A DNA stretch of 64,000 bases from Winogradskyella eximia (GCF_003386165.1 NZ_QRDV01000007.1:54362-118361); one strand, 5' to 3'. Positions 1-9,802 are shown, counted from the first letter of the stretch. Made by a program: numbers and translations. The notes: generated by a model not told the origin, from the sequence alone.

Positions 1-2
1 TT

Positions 3-680
3 GTAACGGAAGATTTTCTTCCAGAAAAACAAGTTAAAGCAGATAATTATAGCGATAGTAACACACCTATTTTAAAGATGAATGCTACCAAAAACTTCGT
101 TACAGGTATTTACCCATATTCTATAATGCAAAGTACTTTTTATCCTGTGGCAAATAATCAGCATGCTTTAAAGATTTCGGCATCAGTACAAGAATGGTGT
201 GGACATGTGTATACACAACTTAATAATCGTGATGATTTTGAGGTAGTAACGCACTCTTACTTTCAAGGAGAAGCAGATTCTACATTTAATTTAGAAAAAA
301 GCTGGACAGAAAATGAACTTTGGATAAAACTAAGAATCGATCCTAAAAGTCTTCCTGTTGGAGAGATAGAGATCATTCCTTCTTTGGAATATATTAGATT
401 AAACCATGATGAGTTAAAATCTTACAAGGCTTTTACTAGTTTAGAAAATGGCAGTTACACAATCTCTTATGAAGATTTAGATCGCGTATTAAAGATTAAC
501 TTTAATCCGAACTTCCCATATGATATTTTAGGTTGGGAAGAAACTTCAACTAGTAGTTCTGATGCATCTGAAGAGGTGTTAACTACAAAAGCCACGAAAT
601 TAAAAACTCTAAAATCGGACTATTGGAACAAAAAAAGCGTTTCAGATATCAAGCTTAGAGAAACTTTAAAATTGCAATAA
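3..680 (+). CDS. Conserved Bacteroidota protein, C-terminal part (5' end outside window)
   Basis: The reading frame is open from base 3, so the gene starts before the window and 225 residues of its C-terminal part are present. The first ATG in view (78) is internal: the upstream codons read VTEDFLPEKQ and continue the same protein. From memory, homologues in Flavobacteriaceae are often labelled septum formation inhibitor Maf, but no Maf nucleotide-pyrophosphatase motif is visible here, so that name should not be trusted. The tail (about residues 175-225) is Ser/Thr/Lys-rich. No enzymatic motif is recognised; function unknown. Confidence 0.6.
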   Translation, partial: VTEDFLPEKQVKADNYSDSNTPILKMNATKNFVTGIYPYSIMQSTFYPVANNQHALKISASVQEWCGHVYTQLNNRDDFEVVTHSYFQGEADSTFNLEKSWTENELWIKLRIDPKSLPVGEIEIIPSLEYIRLNHDELKSYKAFTSLENGSYTISYEDLDRVLKINFNPNFPYDILGWEETSTSSSDASEEVLTTKATKLKTLKSDYWNKKSVSDIKLRETLKLQ

Positions 681-699
681 ACTTTATTAGTTTCTCAAG

Positions 700-707
700 T
701 ATATTTG
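700..707 (+). promoter_or_regulatory. Candidate -7 box (TATATTTG)
   Basis: This is an exact match to the Bacteroidota -7 consensus TAnnTTTG, 20 bp before the MscS start. No well-spaced -33 TTG is visible, so the call is weak. Confidence 0.3.
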
Positions 708-727
708 CCAAGCTAAACAAGCCTTAC

Positions 728-1261
728 ATGAGTTCAATGCTTTCAATAGACCAAGATAAAATTATTTATACCGTTGTATTATTAGTTATACTTCTAATAA
801 TTAGAACCATTATTGTTATTACCGTAAAAAAAATTGGTAAAAAAAGTGGTACTACAGAAGCAAGAGCCGCATTAATTGGTCGTTATGTTACGGTAATCCT
901 AGTGCTTATCGCTGTTTTAATAGAAACCTTTATACTTGGTGTAGAACCTGAAAAGGTTATTGTAGTGTTTTCATCTGTGTTTGCTGTCATAGGAGTTGGT
1001 CTATTTGCTATTTGGTCTATTCTAAGTAATGTTACTTCTGGCGTTATCATGTTTTTTTCGTTTCCGTATAAAGTGGGTGATAAAATAAAAATTCATGATA
1101 AGGACGATTCAATAATAGCTATTATTGAAGATATTAGAGCTTTTCAAATTCATCTTAGAGATGATCATGGTAATTTGGTTACCTATCCTAACAATCTTAT
1201 TCTTCAAAAAGCTGTAACTTTATTGCAAAAGGATGCCTTAGACGATACTAGTATTTTATAA
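728..1261 (+). CDS. Small MscS-family mechanosensitive channel-like protein
   Basis: At 177 residues this is a minimal MscS-type protein. Three hydrophobic segments lie at about residues 12-32, 50-72 and 78-110. The third is the pore-lining type, rich in Gly and Ala and ending FFSFPYKVGDKIKI, the usual junction between the MscS pore helix and the beta domain. A short beta domain follows (about 115-165), with the ITYPNN-like segment typical of the family. The large C-terminal vestibule domain of E. coli MscS is truncated. It probably sits in the inner membrane and releases small solutes under tension. It lies 43 bp before corA on the same strand. Confidence 0.8.
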   Translation: MSSMLSIDQDKIIYTVVLLVILLIIRTIIVITVKKIGKKSGTTEARAALIGRYVTVILVLIAVLIETFILGVEPEKVIVVFSSVFAVIGVGLFAIWSILSNVTSGVIMFFSFPYKVGDKIKIHDKDDSIIAIIEDIRAFQIHLRDDHGNLVTYPNNLILQKAVTLLQKDALDDTSIL

Positions 1262-1304
1262 CCCATCGGTTAATTTATCGTCTTATTTAAAACTCTTATA
1301 ATAC

Positions 1305-2387
1305 ATGGTGTTAAAACGTAAAGCAAAAAAAAGAACAGAACATTATAAAAAACATGTTGGAAAAGCACCTGGTACTTTAATATATACTGGAAAAAAATCT
1401 GACAAAAACCTCCATATTGAATGTTTTGATTATACCAAAGACTCCATTAACGAGAGTGTACTCACCAATATTGAAGATGCCAAATCCTTTAAAGATACCG
1501 AATCCATCAGCTGGATTAATATTGATGGACTAAACTCTATAAATGAAATTGAGAGAATAGGAAAACAATATGATTTACATCCTCTAGTTTTAGAAGACAT
1601 TGTAAATACAGGCCAACGTCCAAAAATTGACGAATACGATGATTACCTGTTCGTCGTTTTAAAAATGCTCTATTACGATAATGACGAAAATATTGTTATC
1701 GAACAAGTCAGTTTGGTGTTAGGAAAGAATTATGTATTGTCTTTTCAAGAATCTGAAGGAGACGTATTTAATACCGTAAGAGAGCGCATTCGCTTAGGAA
1801 ATGGACGAATTAGAGGTCTAAAATCCGATTATCTATTATACGCCTTAATCGATGCTGTTGTAGATAACTACTTTAGTATAATTGAAACGTTAGGTAATAA
1901 GATTGAAGATTTAGAAACAGATTTATTTGAAGGTCATACAAAAGACAATATTAATATTGAAGTGCAACAACTTAAGCGCGAAATATTAAAAGTTCGTCGT
2001 GCTATTTTTCCGCTAAGAGAAATTATAAATAGAATTGAAAAGGGAGAGCACGAGCTAATATACAAACGTACAATAACTTATTATAGAGACATTTACGACC
2101 ACCTAATTCAAGTATCCGAAAATATAGATATCTATCGTGAAATGATATGGAGTTTAATGGATATGTACATGACAACTATTAGTAATAAGATGAATGAAGT
2201 GATGAAAGTACTCACCATAATATCTACTATTTTCATACCACTCACCTTTCTTGCTGGTATCTATGGAATGAATTTTGAATTTATCCCAGAATTAAAATAC
2301 CGTTATGGGTATTTTGTGCTTTTGGGTGTTATGCTTCTTATGTTTATTGCATTGTTGTTTTATTTTAAGCGAAAAAAGTGGTTATAA
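1305..2387 (+). CDS. corA: CorA-family Mg2+/Co2+ transporter
   Basis: The 360-residue length is normal for CorA. The protein has a long soluble N-terminal domain, then two C-terminal transmembrane helices (about residues 300-322 and 335-355) joined by the signature GMN in YGMNFEFIPEL. It ends with the Lys/Arg-rich tail FKRKKWL. The central region (about 200-290) is a long helix, as in the CorA funnel. It should form a pentameric inner-membrane channel for Mg2+ or Co2+. It follows the MscS-like gene and may be co-transcribed with it as an ion-homeostasis pair. Confidence 0.93.
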   Translation: MVLKRKAKKRTEHYKKHVGKAPGTLIYTGKKSDKNLHIECFDYTKDSINESVLTNIEDAKSFKDTESISWINIDGLNSINEIERIGKQYDLHPLVLEDIVNTGQRPKIDEYDDYLFVVLKMLYYDNDENIVIEQVSLVLGKNYVLSFQESEGDVFNTVRERIRLGNGRIRGLKSDYLLYALIDAVVDNYFSIIETLGNKIEDLETDLFEGHTKDNINIEVQQLKREILKVRRAIFPLREIINRIEKGEHELIYKRTITYYRDIYDHLIQVSENIDIYREMIWSLMDMYMTTISNKMNEVMKVLTIISTIFIPLTFLAGIYGMNFEFIPELKYRYGYFVLLGVMLLMFIALLFYFKRKKWL

Positions 2388-2423
2388 ATTACTATAATTG
2401 CCTAGAAACAAGTAAACTTTGAT

Positions 2424-3101
2424 ATGACTAGGCAAGAACACCTTAAATTTTGTAAAACATGTATTAATCGCGACATGGATTTAAAAGTCGGGATTATATG
2501 CAAATTGACAAATAATATTGCTGATTTTGAAGGTGAATGCGAATCATTCAGTTTAGACAATGTAGCCGTTGCCAAAATAAATGACGACATAGAATTGCAA
2601 GGCTCTGAAATTACAAGTCAAATTTCTAATCAAACACTCGAAAAACTTAAATCAGAACAAAGTCTGCCTGCAGCGATTTTTGCCGGAATTTTCATAGGAG
2701 TTTTAGCTGCCATTGGTTGGGCAGCATTCACGGTCGCAACCAACATGAAAATAGGATTAATTGCAATTGCAATTGGAGCTCTTGTAGGTTTAGGCATGCG
2801 TTATTTTGGAAAAGGATTAGATCCTATATTCGGAATCTGTGGAGCCATTTTAGCCATTTTGAGTTGTGTATTTGGAGATGTGTTAAGCATTATTGGCTTT
2901 ATTGCTAACAATGAACAATTGGGTTATTTTGAAACATTATTGCTTTTCGACTTTTCTCAAACATTTAATATCATGTCTGAAATAGCAGGTCCAATGGATT
3001 TAATTTTCTATGCTATTGCAGCTTATGAAGGTTATAAATTTTCATTTAGGCAGTTTACAAAAAAGGATTTGTACGAATTAGAAAATAATAGCATTCAATA
3101 A
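2424..3101 (+). CDS. Membrane protein with N-terminal Cys cluster, function unknown
   Basis: The 225 residues start with a Cys-rich segment (CKTC at about residues 10-13, further Cys at about 27 and 40) that could bind zinc. A polar linker follows, then hydrophobic stretches at about residues 84-105, 110-128 and 134-160, with a possible fourth near 195. No family is recognised. The start at 2424 is the first ATG in the frame and directly precedes the Cys cluster. It is co-directional with corA (36-bp gap). Possible roles, such as a metal-sensing membrane protein, are speculation. Confidence 0.6.
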   Translation: MTRQEHLKFCKTCINRDMDLKVGIICKLTNNIADFEGECESFSLDNVAVAKINDDIELQGSEITSQISNQTLEKLKSEQSLPAAIFAGIFIGVLAAIGWAAFTVATNMKIGLIAIAIGALVGLGMRYFGKGLDPIFGICGAILAILSCVFGDVLSIIGFIANNEQLGYFETLLLFDFSQTFNIMSEIAGPMDLIFYAIAAYEGYKFSFRQFTKKDLYELENNSIQ

Positions 3102-3147
3102 ACCGTTAAACAAAACCTAAAAAAAGGCAATAAGTTTCTAACTTTCC

Positions 3148-3155
3148 TATATTTG
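3148..3155 (+). promoter_or_regulatory. Candidate -7 box (TATATTTG)
   Basis: This is an exact TAnnTTTG match 23 bp before the PIG-L gene. A -33 element is not obvious. Confidence 0.35.
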
Positions 3156-3178
3156 AAAAGTAACAAACTAACAACCTC

Positions 3179-5698
3179 ATGTACCAACTTAGGCTTTGTC
3201 TATTGCTTCTAGTAAGCACATTTTTTTCTTTACAAGCACAACAACCAAAAACCTATAATTCTTCAGAAATTTATGAAGCTGTTCAAAAACTCAATGTTTT
3301 AGGCTCAGTGCTATATATTGCTGCACATCCAGATGATGAGAACACACGACTCATTTCATATATGTCTAACGAAGTTAAAGCACGTACAGCATACTTATCT
3401 TTAACTCGAGGAGACGGAGGACAAAACCTTATCGGACCAGAAATCAGAGAACTTTTAGGTGTTATTAGAACTCAAGAATTATTAGCAGCAAGACGCGTAG
3501 ATGGTGGTGAACAACGTTTCTCTAGAGCCAATGATTTTGGATACTCAAAACATCCAGATGAAACTTTAGAAATCTGGAATAAAAACGAAGTTCTTGCAGA
3601 CGTGGTTTGGGCTATAAGAACATTTAAACCAGACATAATTATTAACCGTTTTGACCATAGATCACCAGGAAAAACACATGGTCACCATACAGCTTCTGCC
3701 ATGTTAAGTATGGAAGCTTTTGATTTGGCTAATGATGCAACAAAATACCCTTCACAATTAGAATTAACTAAAACATGGCAGCCAAAACGCGTCTTTTTCA
3801 ACACCTCATGGTGGTTTTACGGAAGTCAAGAAAAATTTGAAAAAGCCAACAAAACCAATATGCATAGTTTTGATATTGGTGTATATTATCCAAGTAAAGG
3901 TATGTCTAATAACGAAGTGGCTGCCATTGCAAGCAGCCAGCATTTGTGTCAAGGTTTTGGACGTTTATCGCAACGTGGTTCTCAACAAGAATATATTGAG
4001 TTTTTAAAAGGAGATCCACTAAAAAAAAATGAAGATATTTTCTCAGGCATAGATGTTACTTGGAACCGTGTAGAAGGAGGAAAAGCTATTGAAGCCATTT
4101 TGAAAACAGTTGAAAACAATTTCAATTTTAAAAACCCAGAAACACATTTACCACAACTTTTAGAAGCATACAAATTGCTTCAAAACATAAAAGACGAACA
4201 TTGGAAAACCGTTAAAACAAAAGAACTCAAAACTATTATTGAAGCTTGTGCTGGCTTATATCTTGAAGTTTCTGCAAAAAGTCCAAATGCAGCACCGAAT
4301 TCTCAAGTCACTTTAGATATGGAAGTTTTAAACCGTAGTAAAGCCAATATCGATTTGGTGTCCTATAACTTATCTACAATGAGTAACGGAATTTCTAAAA
4401 ACATGAACTTGTCTTCAAATCAAAAATTAAATTTTGAAGAAAGCATAACCATTCCTAGTAACAGCGCTTACACAACACCTTATTGGTTAAATAAAAAAAG
4501 TACTCTAGGTATGTATAATGTAAAAGATCAAAATTTAATTGGCTTACCAGAAACTCCAAGAGCTGTATTTGTAGATTTTAATTTATTAATAGAAGGTACA
4601 CCTATTAGTATTAAAAAACCAGTAGTCTATCGCTATTCTAAACCAGATAAAGGTGAATTGTACAGACCCTTTGAGATTATTCCTGTGGTTTCAGCAAGTA
4701 TTAGTGATAAGGTTTTCATCTTTGAAAATGATGAACAAAAAGAAATTGAAATCACTGTAAAAGCAGGCAAAAACAATATTGATGGTTATGTTCAAATGGC
4801 ATATCCTCAAGGTTGGGAGGTTTTTCCTGAAAAGCAAAAAATTGAAATTGTTAATAAAGGAGACATTCAAAAAGTAGTATTTACAATTATACCTCCAAAA
4901 AATCAAAGTGAAGGTTTAATTACTCCAATGGTAAATGTAAATGGAGAATTTTATACTGATGAACTCATAGAAATCGATTATGCGCATATTCCATTTCAGA
5001 CGGTTTTAATGCCAAGCGAAAGTAAAGTGGTACGATTAAATATCGAAAAACGAGGAAATAACATTGGTTATATCGAAGGCGCAGGAGATGTTGTTCCTGA
5101 AAGTTTAAGACAAATTGGTTATACGGTTACCACCATTAAACCCGAGCAAATTTCACCAGAAAATCTTTCAAATTTTGATGCCATCGTAATGGGTATTAGA
5201 GCTTATAATATTGTTGAAGAATTAAAATTTAAGCAAAAATTCTTATTAGATTATGTTAAGGAAGGTGGCAACCTAATTGTTCAATACAATACCAATAGAG
5301 GTATTAAAGTAGATCAATTAGCTCCATTCGATTTACAATTATCTAGAGACAGAGTTACAGATGAGAATGCTGCTGTTAAAATTTTAGAACCGAATCATCC
5401 AATTTTAAATTTTCCTAATAAAATTACGGATAAAGATTTTGAAGGTTGGGTTCAAGAACGAGGCTTATATTTCCCAAACAAGTGGTCTAAAGAATTCACG
5501 CCATTACTCGCCTCAAACGATAAAGGAGAGGGTTCAAAAAAGGGTTCATTATTGGTCGCTAAATATGGAAAAGGCAACTATATTTATACCGGATTAAGTT
5601 TTTTTCGAGAATTTCCTGCAGGAGTCTCAGGTGCTTACAGAATTTTTGCTAACTTACTATCCGCAGAAAAAGCCGATAAACCGTCATTTAAAAATTGA
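3179..5698 (+). CDS. Secreted PIG-L family deacetylase with ThuA/GATase-like C-terminal domain
   Basis: The 839-residue protein begins with a signal peptide (about residues 1-21, ending LQAQQ). The PIG-L/LmbE deacetylase domain follows, with the zinc motif AHPDDE at residues 49-54, a GDGGQN loop and the distal THGHHTAS motif near residue 168. The middle (about 360-620) looks like beta-sandwich domains. The C-terminal third (about 640-835) resembles a ThuA/class I amidotransferase-like fold (GIRAYN, GGNLIVQYN, GKGNYIYTG). PIG-L enzymes remove N-acetyl groups from GlcNAc-type substrates. The following symporter and Gfo/Idh oxidoreductase suggest use of an amino-sugar conjugate; the substrate is inferred only. 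Confidence 0.88.
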   Translation: MYQLRLCLLLLVSTFFSLQAQQPKTYNSSEIYEAVQKLNVLGSVLYIAAHPDDENTRLISYMSNEVKARTAYLSLTRGDGGQNLIGPEIRELLGVIRTQELLAARRVDGGEQRFSRANDFGYSKHPDETLEIWNKNEVLADVVWAIRTFKPDIIINRFDHRSPGKTHGHHTASAMLSMEAFDLANDATKYPSQLELTKTWQPKRVFFNTSWWFYGSQEKFEKANKTNMHSFDIGVYYPSKGMSNNEVAAIASSQHLCQGFGRLSQRGSQQEYIEFLKGDPLKKNEDIFSGIDVTWNRVEGGKAIEAILKTVENNFNFKNPETHLPQLLEAYKLLQNIKDEHWKTVKTKELKTIIEACAGLYLEVSAKSPNAAPNSQVTLDMEVLNRSKANIDLVSYNLSTMSNGISKNMNLSSNQKLNFEESITIPSNSAYTTPYWLNKKSTLGMYNVKDQNLIGLPETPRAVFVDFNLLIEGTPISIKKPVVYRYSKPDKGELYRPFEIIPVVSASISDKVFIFENDEQKEIEITVKAGKNNIDGYVQMAYPQGWEVFPEKQKIEIVNKGDIQKVVFTIIPPKNQSEGLITPMVNVNGEFYTDELIEIDYAHIPFQTVLMPSESKVVRLNIEKRGNNIGYIEGAGDVVPESLRQIGYTVTTIKPEQISPENLSNFDAIVMGIRAYNIVEELKFKQKFLLDYVKEGGNLIVQYNTNRGIKVDQLAPFDLQLSRDRVTDENAAVKILEPNHPILNFPNKITDKDFEGWVQERGLYFPNKWSKEFTPLLASNDKGEGSKKGSLLVAKYGKGNYIYTGLSFFREFPAGVSGAYRIFANLLSAEKADKPSFKN

Positions 5699-5754
5699 TA
5701 TTTTATAGCTAAAACCCTGTAAAAACCCCTAACAACTAACTAATAACTAAAAAC

Positions 5755-5874
5755 ATGCACAACGACAACCAACCACAGCCAAAACAAAAATGGAGCAAAA
5801 TGTATACTGCAGTGTTAATTGCAAATGCACTTTATATCGTTCTTTTTTATTTTATAACGGCTTCATTCGCATAG
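5755..5874 (+). CDS. 39-aa single-pass membrane peptide, candidate symporter small subunit
   Basis: This short ORF has a hydrophilic N-terminus (residues 1-15, Gln/Asn/Lys-rich) and one hydrophobic helix (about 17-38). Its stop is one base before the ATG of the sodium:solute symporter, so the two are almost certainly translated together. Small single-helix proteins preceding SSS symporters are known elsewhere, for example YjcH before ActP. A role as accessory subunit is inferred from position and topology, not from sequence similarity. Confidence 0.6.
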   Translation: MHNDNQPQPKQKWSKMYTAVLIANALYIVLFYFITASFA

Positions 5875-5875
5875 C

Positions 5876-7693
5876 ATGCCGCAAACTTTAGATTGGATTG
5901 ACTGGGCCGTTTTAATAGCGACCTTAGCTACAATTGTTGGCTATGGTACTTGGAAAACTAGAGGTCAAAAAAATGCACAAGATTACATAAAAGGAGGTAA
6001 TTCTTCTAAGTGGTGGACCATTGGTCTGTCAGTAATGGCAACCCAAGCCAGTGCAATAACCTTTCTTTCTACAACTGGTCAGGCTTTTTCTGATGGTATG
6101 GGATTTGTTCAGTTTTATTTTGGACTTCCAATTGCCATGGTTATTATTTGTCTGGTATTTATTCCACTTTATCATAGGCTTAAAGTCTACACAGCCTACG
6201 AATTTTTAGAAAATAGATTCGACCTTAAAACCCGAAGTTTAACAGCCATTCTCTTTTTAATTCAACGTGGACTAGCTGCAGGAATCACCATTTTTGCACC
6301 TGCCATTATTCTTTCTGTTGTTCTCGGCTGGAACATCGTTACCCTAAACATCGTTATTGGAGTATTAGTCATTATTTACACCGTTTCAGGAGGTACTAAA
6401 GCAGTAACGGTAACTCAAAAACAGCAAATGTTTGTCATTTTTGCTGGTATGCTTGCTGCCTTATTTATCATTATTAATTTAATTCCTGAAGAAGTGTCTT
6501 TTATTGATGCTATTGATATTGCTGGTGCTACAGGTAAAATGCAAGTATTAGATTTTTCATTCGATTTAGAAAATAGATATACCGTATGGACAGGCCTTAT
6601 TGGTGGAACTTTTTTAATGCTCTCTTATTTTGGTACAGACCAAAGCCAAGTGCAACGTTACCTTTCTGGTAAATCCATGAAAGAAATGCAAATGGGCTTA
6701 CTCTTTAATGGATTACTAAAAGTGCCAATGCAATTTTTTATATTGCTTGTTGGAGTTATGGTATTTGTATTTTATCAATTTAATCCGTCTCCATTAAACT
6801 TTATAGATGCTTCAACTCAAACTGTTTTAGCTTCAGAATACGGAGATAATTATAGAGCACTTCAAGATAAACAAAATGCCCTTTTTTCTAAAAAACAAAC
6901 GTTAAGTTTAGAATACTCCAAAAATGAAAATCCGACGACGAAACAACAACTTTTCGCACTCGATAGTATTGAAAAAACGTATAGATTAGAATCTAAATTC
7001 TTAATTAAAAAAGCGGTTGATTCAGAATATAGCTCTGAATATTATAGACTTCAGAAAGAAGTAGAATCCCTAAAATCTAATTCTAAAAACCCAGCTTATT
7101 TAGAAAAATCCGCAGCACTAACAGCACTTTATAAAGACGCAGCAAAAGACACACAGACCAACGATAGAGATTATATGTTTATTCGGTTTATTTTAAACAA
7201 TCTACCGACTGGACTCATTGGTTTATTATTAGCTGTGATTCTATCTGCAGCGATGTCTTCAACAGCTTCGGAAATTAATGCATTAGCAACAATCACTTCT
7301 ATCGATTTATACGGAAGAAATTTAAAAGAAGATAAAGGAGAGGATCATATGGTAAAAATGACTAAATGGTTTACGTTTGGTTGGGGAATTGTTGCTATAA
7401 TTATTGCTTGTTTTGCAGATCTTGCCGAGAATTTAATTCAGCTAGTGAATATTATAGGCTCTATTTTCTATGGCAATGTTTTAGGTATATTTCTACTTGC
7501 TTTCTTCTTTAAATATATAAAAGGCAATGCCGTTTTTATTGGAGCTCTAATTACACAAGCCATTGTAGTTATTGGCTGGTGGTATGATTGGATGCCTTAC
7601 TTATGGCTCAACTTATTTGGTTGTGTTGTTGTTATTTGCATCGCAAATCTACTACAATTCACTTTACCTAAAAAATCACAAGTTGACTACTAA
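5876..7693 (+). CDS. Sodium:solute symporter (SSS family)
   Basis: This 605-residue polytopic membrane protein begins with the pattern typical of SSS proteins and carries a GTKAVTVTQKQQM segment around residues 172-184, matching the conserved Na+-dependent symporter core. About 13 hydrophobic segments are visible. Between two helices (about residues 315-430) lies an unusually long hydrophilic, charged, heptad-like insertion rich in Lys and Glu; it is uninterrupted and in frame. The transported solute cannot be read from sequence. Its neighbours (secreted PIG-L deacetylase before, Gfo/Idh oxidoreductase after) suggest a sugar or sugar derivative. Confidence 0.9.
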   Translation: MPQTLDWIDWAVLIATLATIVGYGTWKTRGQKNAQDYIKGGNSSKWWTIGLSVMATQASAITFLSTTGQAFSDGMGFVQFYFGLPIAMVIICLVFIPLYHRLKVYTAYEFLENRFDLKTRSLTAILFLIQRGLAAGITIFAPAIILSVVLGWNIVTLNIVIGVLVIIYTVSGGTKAVTVTQKQQMFVIFAGMLAALFIIINLIPEEVSFIDAIDIAGATGKMQVLDFSFDLENRYTVWTGLIGGTFLMLSYFGTDQSQVQRYLSGKSMKEMQMGLLFNGLLKVPMQFFILLVGVMVFVFYQFNPSPLNFIDASTQTVLASEYGDNYRALQDKQNALFSKKQTLSLEYSKNENPTTKQQLFALDSIEKTYRLESKFLIKKAVDSEYSSEYYRLQKEVESLKSNSKNPAYLEKSAALTALYKDAAKDTQTNDRDYMFIRFILNNLPTGLIGLLLAVILSAAMSSTASEINALATITSIDLYGRNLKEDKGEDHMVKMTKWFTFGWGIVAIIIACFADLAENLIQLVNIIGSIFYGNVLGIFLLAFFFKYIKGNAVFIGALITQAIVVIGWWYDWMPYLWLNLFGCVVVICIANLLQFTLPKKSQVDY

Positions 7694-8660
7694 TTGTATT
7701 AATTGGGGCATTATTGGAGCAGGTAAAATCGCGTCTAAATTTGCTGCAGATTTAAGTACAGTTTCAAATTCTAATCTCTATGCTATAGCCTCTAGAAATC
7801 TTGAAAAAGCGAACCTTTTCGGAAAAGAATTTAATGCAGATATCGCCTATGGTAGTTACGAAGATTTAGTTTTAGACGCACATATTGATGCCATCTATAT
7901 TGCGACACCTCACAGTTTTCATAAAGCACATACCATTTTATGCTTAAACCATAATAAAGCGGTGTTGTGCGAAAAACCATTTGCTATGAACCTACAGGAA
8001 GTTGAAGACATGATTCAACTTTCAAAAGAAAAAAACACGCTTTTAATGGAAGCCTTGTGGACGCTTTTCCTTCCACATTATCAATATGTTTTAGAACTGA
8101 TTAATAACAACCATTTTGGTGCTATACTAAAACTTGAAGCAGATTTTGGATTTCATCCAACATATAATGAAACCTCTAGAGTGTTTGATAAATCTGTTGG
8201 AGGAGGTAGTTTATTAGACATAGGAATTTATCCTGTATTTGCAGCAATATCAACACTTGGACAACCAGAATCCATAGAAGCAAAAGCTGAATTCTTTTCT
8301 TCTGGAGCCGACTCAAAGTGTGATATTAAATTTCATTATAGTTCAGCTAAAGCAAATCTAAAAAGCACACTCTTAGCGGAAACCAATACCGAAGCTATTT
8401 TCCATTGTGAAAATGGAATTATAAAAATTAACGGCCGTTTTCACGAACCTTCATCGGTCACATTAATTGATAATCAAGGGCATTCTGAATTAAAAACATT
8501 CAACAATAAGACCATTGGTTACAGTTACGAGATTGAACATTTTAATCAATTGATTAGAGATGGTAAAACAGAAAGTGACTTAATGACCTTTGAAAGAAGC
8601 AAACAACTCATGAGTACTTTAGATACTGTAAGAGCGTTGATTGGTTTAGATTATTCTTAA
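7683..8660 (+). CDS. Gfo/Idh/MocA family NAD(P)-dependent oxidoreductase
   Basis: An N-terminal Rossmann motif is visible (WGIIGAGKIASKFAADL), followed by the ATPHSFHKAHT and CEKPFAMN motifs of the Gfo/Idh/MocA family; the Lys of EKP is catalytic in the family. The C-terminal alpha/beta domain follows, for 325 residues in total. I place the start at the TTG at 7683, because the first strand of the Rossmann fold begins right after it. The frame stays open to an ATG at 7572, but that would add 37 hydrophobic residues overlapping the symporter. With this start it overlaps the symporter gene by 11 bp. It probably oxidises or epimerises the imported sugar. Confidence 0.85.
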   Translation: MTTNCINWGIIGAGKIASKFAADLSTVSNSNLYAIASRNLEKANLFGKEFNADIAYGSYEDLVLDAHIDAIYIATPHSFHKAHTILCLNHNKAVLCEKPFAMNLQEVEDMIQLSKEKNTLLMEALWTLFLPHYQYVLELINNNHFGAILKLEADFGFHPTYNETSRVFDKSVGGGSLLDIGIYPVFAAISTLGQPESIEAKAEFFSSGADSKCDIKFHYSSAKANLKSTLLAETNTEAIFHCENGIIKINGRFHEPSSVTLIDNQGHSELKTFNNKTIGYSYEIEHFNQLIRDGKTESDLMTFERSKQLMSTLDTVRALIGLDYS

Positions 8661-8736
8661 AAACTGTAAGTTTTTAGTTGCGATTGGTTTTGCTAACGAA
8701 AATCTTATATCAAACTAAATAGGTATCCATAAAAAA

Positions 8737-8763
8737 AAAGCGCAACTCAATGAGTTGCGCTTT
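8737..8763. terminator. Bidirectional intrinsic terminator
   Basis: A perfect 13-bp inverted repeat (AAAGCGCAACTCA / TGAGTTGCGCTTT) is flanked by an A-run on the left and T-rich sequence on the right. It lies between the convergent oxidoreductase (+) and DUF2911 (-) genes and suits both. Confidence 0.85.
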
Positions 8764-8805
8764 CTATATTATATCAGAATACCTAAACACTCTGATAGTA
8801 CTGTT

Positions 8806-9651
8806 TTATTTAGCTCCCCATTCTTTTAGAGAATCTTTATTCATTTTTATATAGTCTGCATTCTCTGCTTTTTCTGCTTTAGCTAAAGATTCTTTAGCTG
8901 TTGAAATTGCTTTCTTTTTGTCACCTAAAGCAGCGTAAATTAATGATTGCTTTCTCAATTGGTAAAACTTAGGATCTTTAGTCATAGACATCGCTTTCTC
9001 CATCCAATCTTTAGCTTGTTCTAAATCTTTTCCCTCAGATAAATTATAAACCGCAGCAGCGTAATAATCGTTAGCTGATGGTCCTGCCATTACTTTTTCA
9101 ATTGAAGCCGTTACTGTCTTAGCAGTTGGTACTTCAAATTTTAAATTAGCCATAGTATTCTCCCAGATAAAACCTAATTCTGCAGAACCGCTTGTTAAAT
9201 TGTCAAAAGTAATCGTAAACGTTTCAACTTTCATTGGTAACTGCATGGTTTCAATTTTTACTTTAGCGGCAACTTTAGCAGCATCAATCGTTTTTGGTGC
9301 TCCCCAATTGTTGGTATCACTATAGAAAATAACCTCCCAAGATTTTTCAGAAGGTGTTATAAAAATAGCATAAGCACCTGCTTTTAAAGTATTACCAGCA
9401 ATAACCACTTCATCACTAAATGTAATCATTGTATTTTTATTAGCTCCTGCTCTCCATAGCTTACCATAAGGGACTAAGTCTCCAAAAATAGTTCTCCCAT
9501 TCATGCTTGGACGAGAATATTCTAAAGTAACATCAGTTAAGCCAACAACTTGTTCAACTTTTGAAAAAGGACTTGGTTGTGGAGTTTTAATCTGTGCATC
9601 TACCGAAAACATTAATGTTAACGCAAATGTAAAAAGTAATAATTTCTTCAT
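8806..9651 (-). CDS. DUF2911 family secreted protein
   Basis: The 281-residue protein has a clear signal peptide (residues 1-19, ending VDAQ). The DUF2911 core follows: DVTLEYSRPSMNGRTIFG, PYGKLWRAGANKNT, AGAYAIFITP and WEVIFYSD. The C-terminal part (about 190-280) is helical and resembles tetratricopeptide-like repeats (AAAVYNLSEGKDLEQAKDWMEKA). It is likely periplasmic. The family is common in Bacteroidota and its biochemical role is not known. The gene stands alone, convergent with the preceding cluster. Confidence 0.88.
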   Translation of the reverse strand: MKKLLLFTFALTLMFSVDAQIKTPQPSPFSKVEQVVGLTDVTLEYSRPSMNGRTIFGDLVPYGKLWRAGANKNTMITFSDEVVIAGNTLKAGAYAIFITPSEKSWEVIFYSDTNNWGAPKTIDAAKVAAKVKIETMQLPMKVETFTITFDNLTSGSAELGFIWENTMANLKFEVPTAKTVTASIEKVMAGPSANDYYAAAVYNLSEGKDLEQAKDWMEKAMSMTKDPKFYQLRKQSLIYAALGDKKKAISTAKESLAKAEKAENADYIKMNKDSLKEWGAK

Positions 9652-9802
9652 TTTGTATAGTGTTAGTGTTTGTTTTTAACTGAGGTAAAATTACAACTTA
9701 AGCCAAGCGATAAATGTTAAGGAATCCTTAAAATGAAAACTAACATTCTTAATAACGATTTCTTAACACGCAATATTTAGGATAACAACCCTATTAATCG
9801 TA

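Noticed and set aside
7572..7682. Upstream extension of the Gfo/Idh oxidoreductase to an ATG
   Set aside because: It would overlap the symporter by 122 bp and place a hydrophobic stretch before the Rossmann fold; the TTG at 7683 fits the family start.
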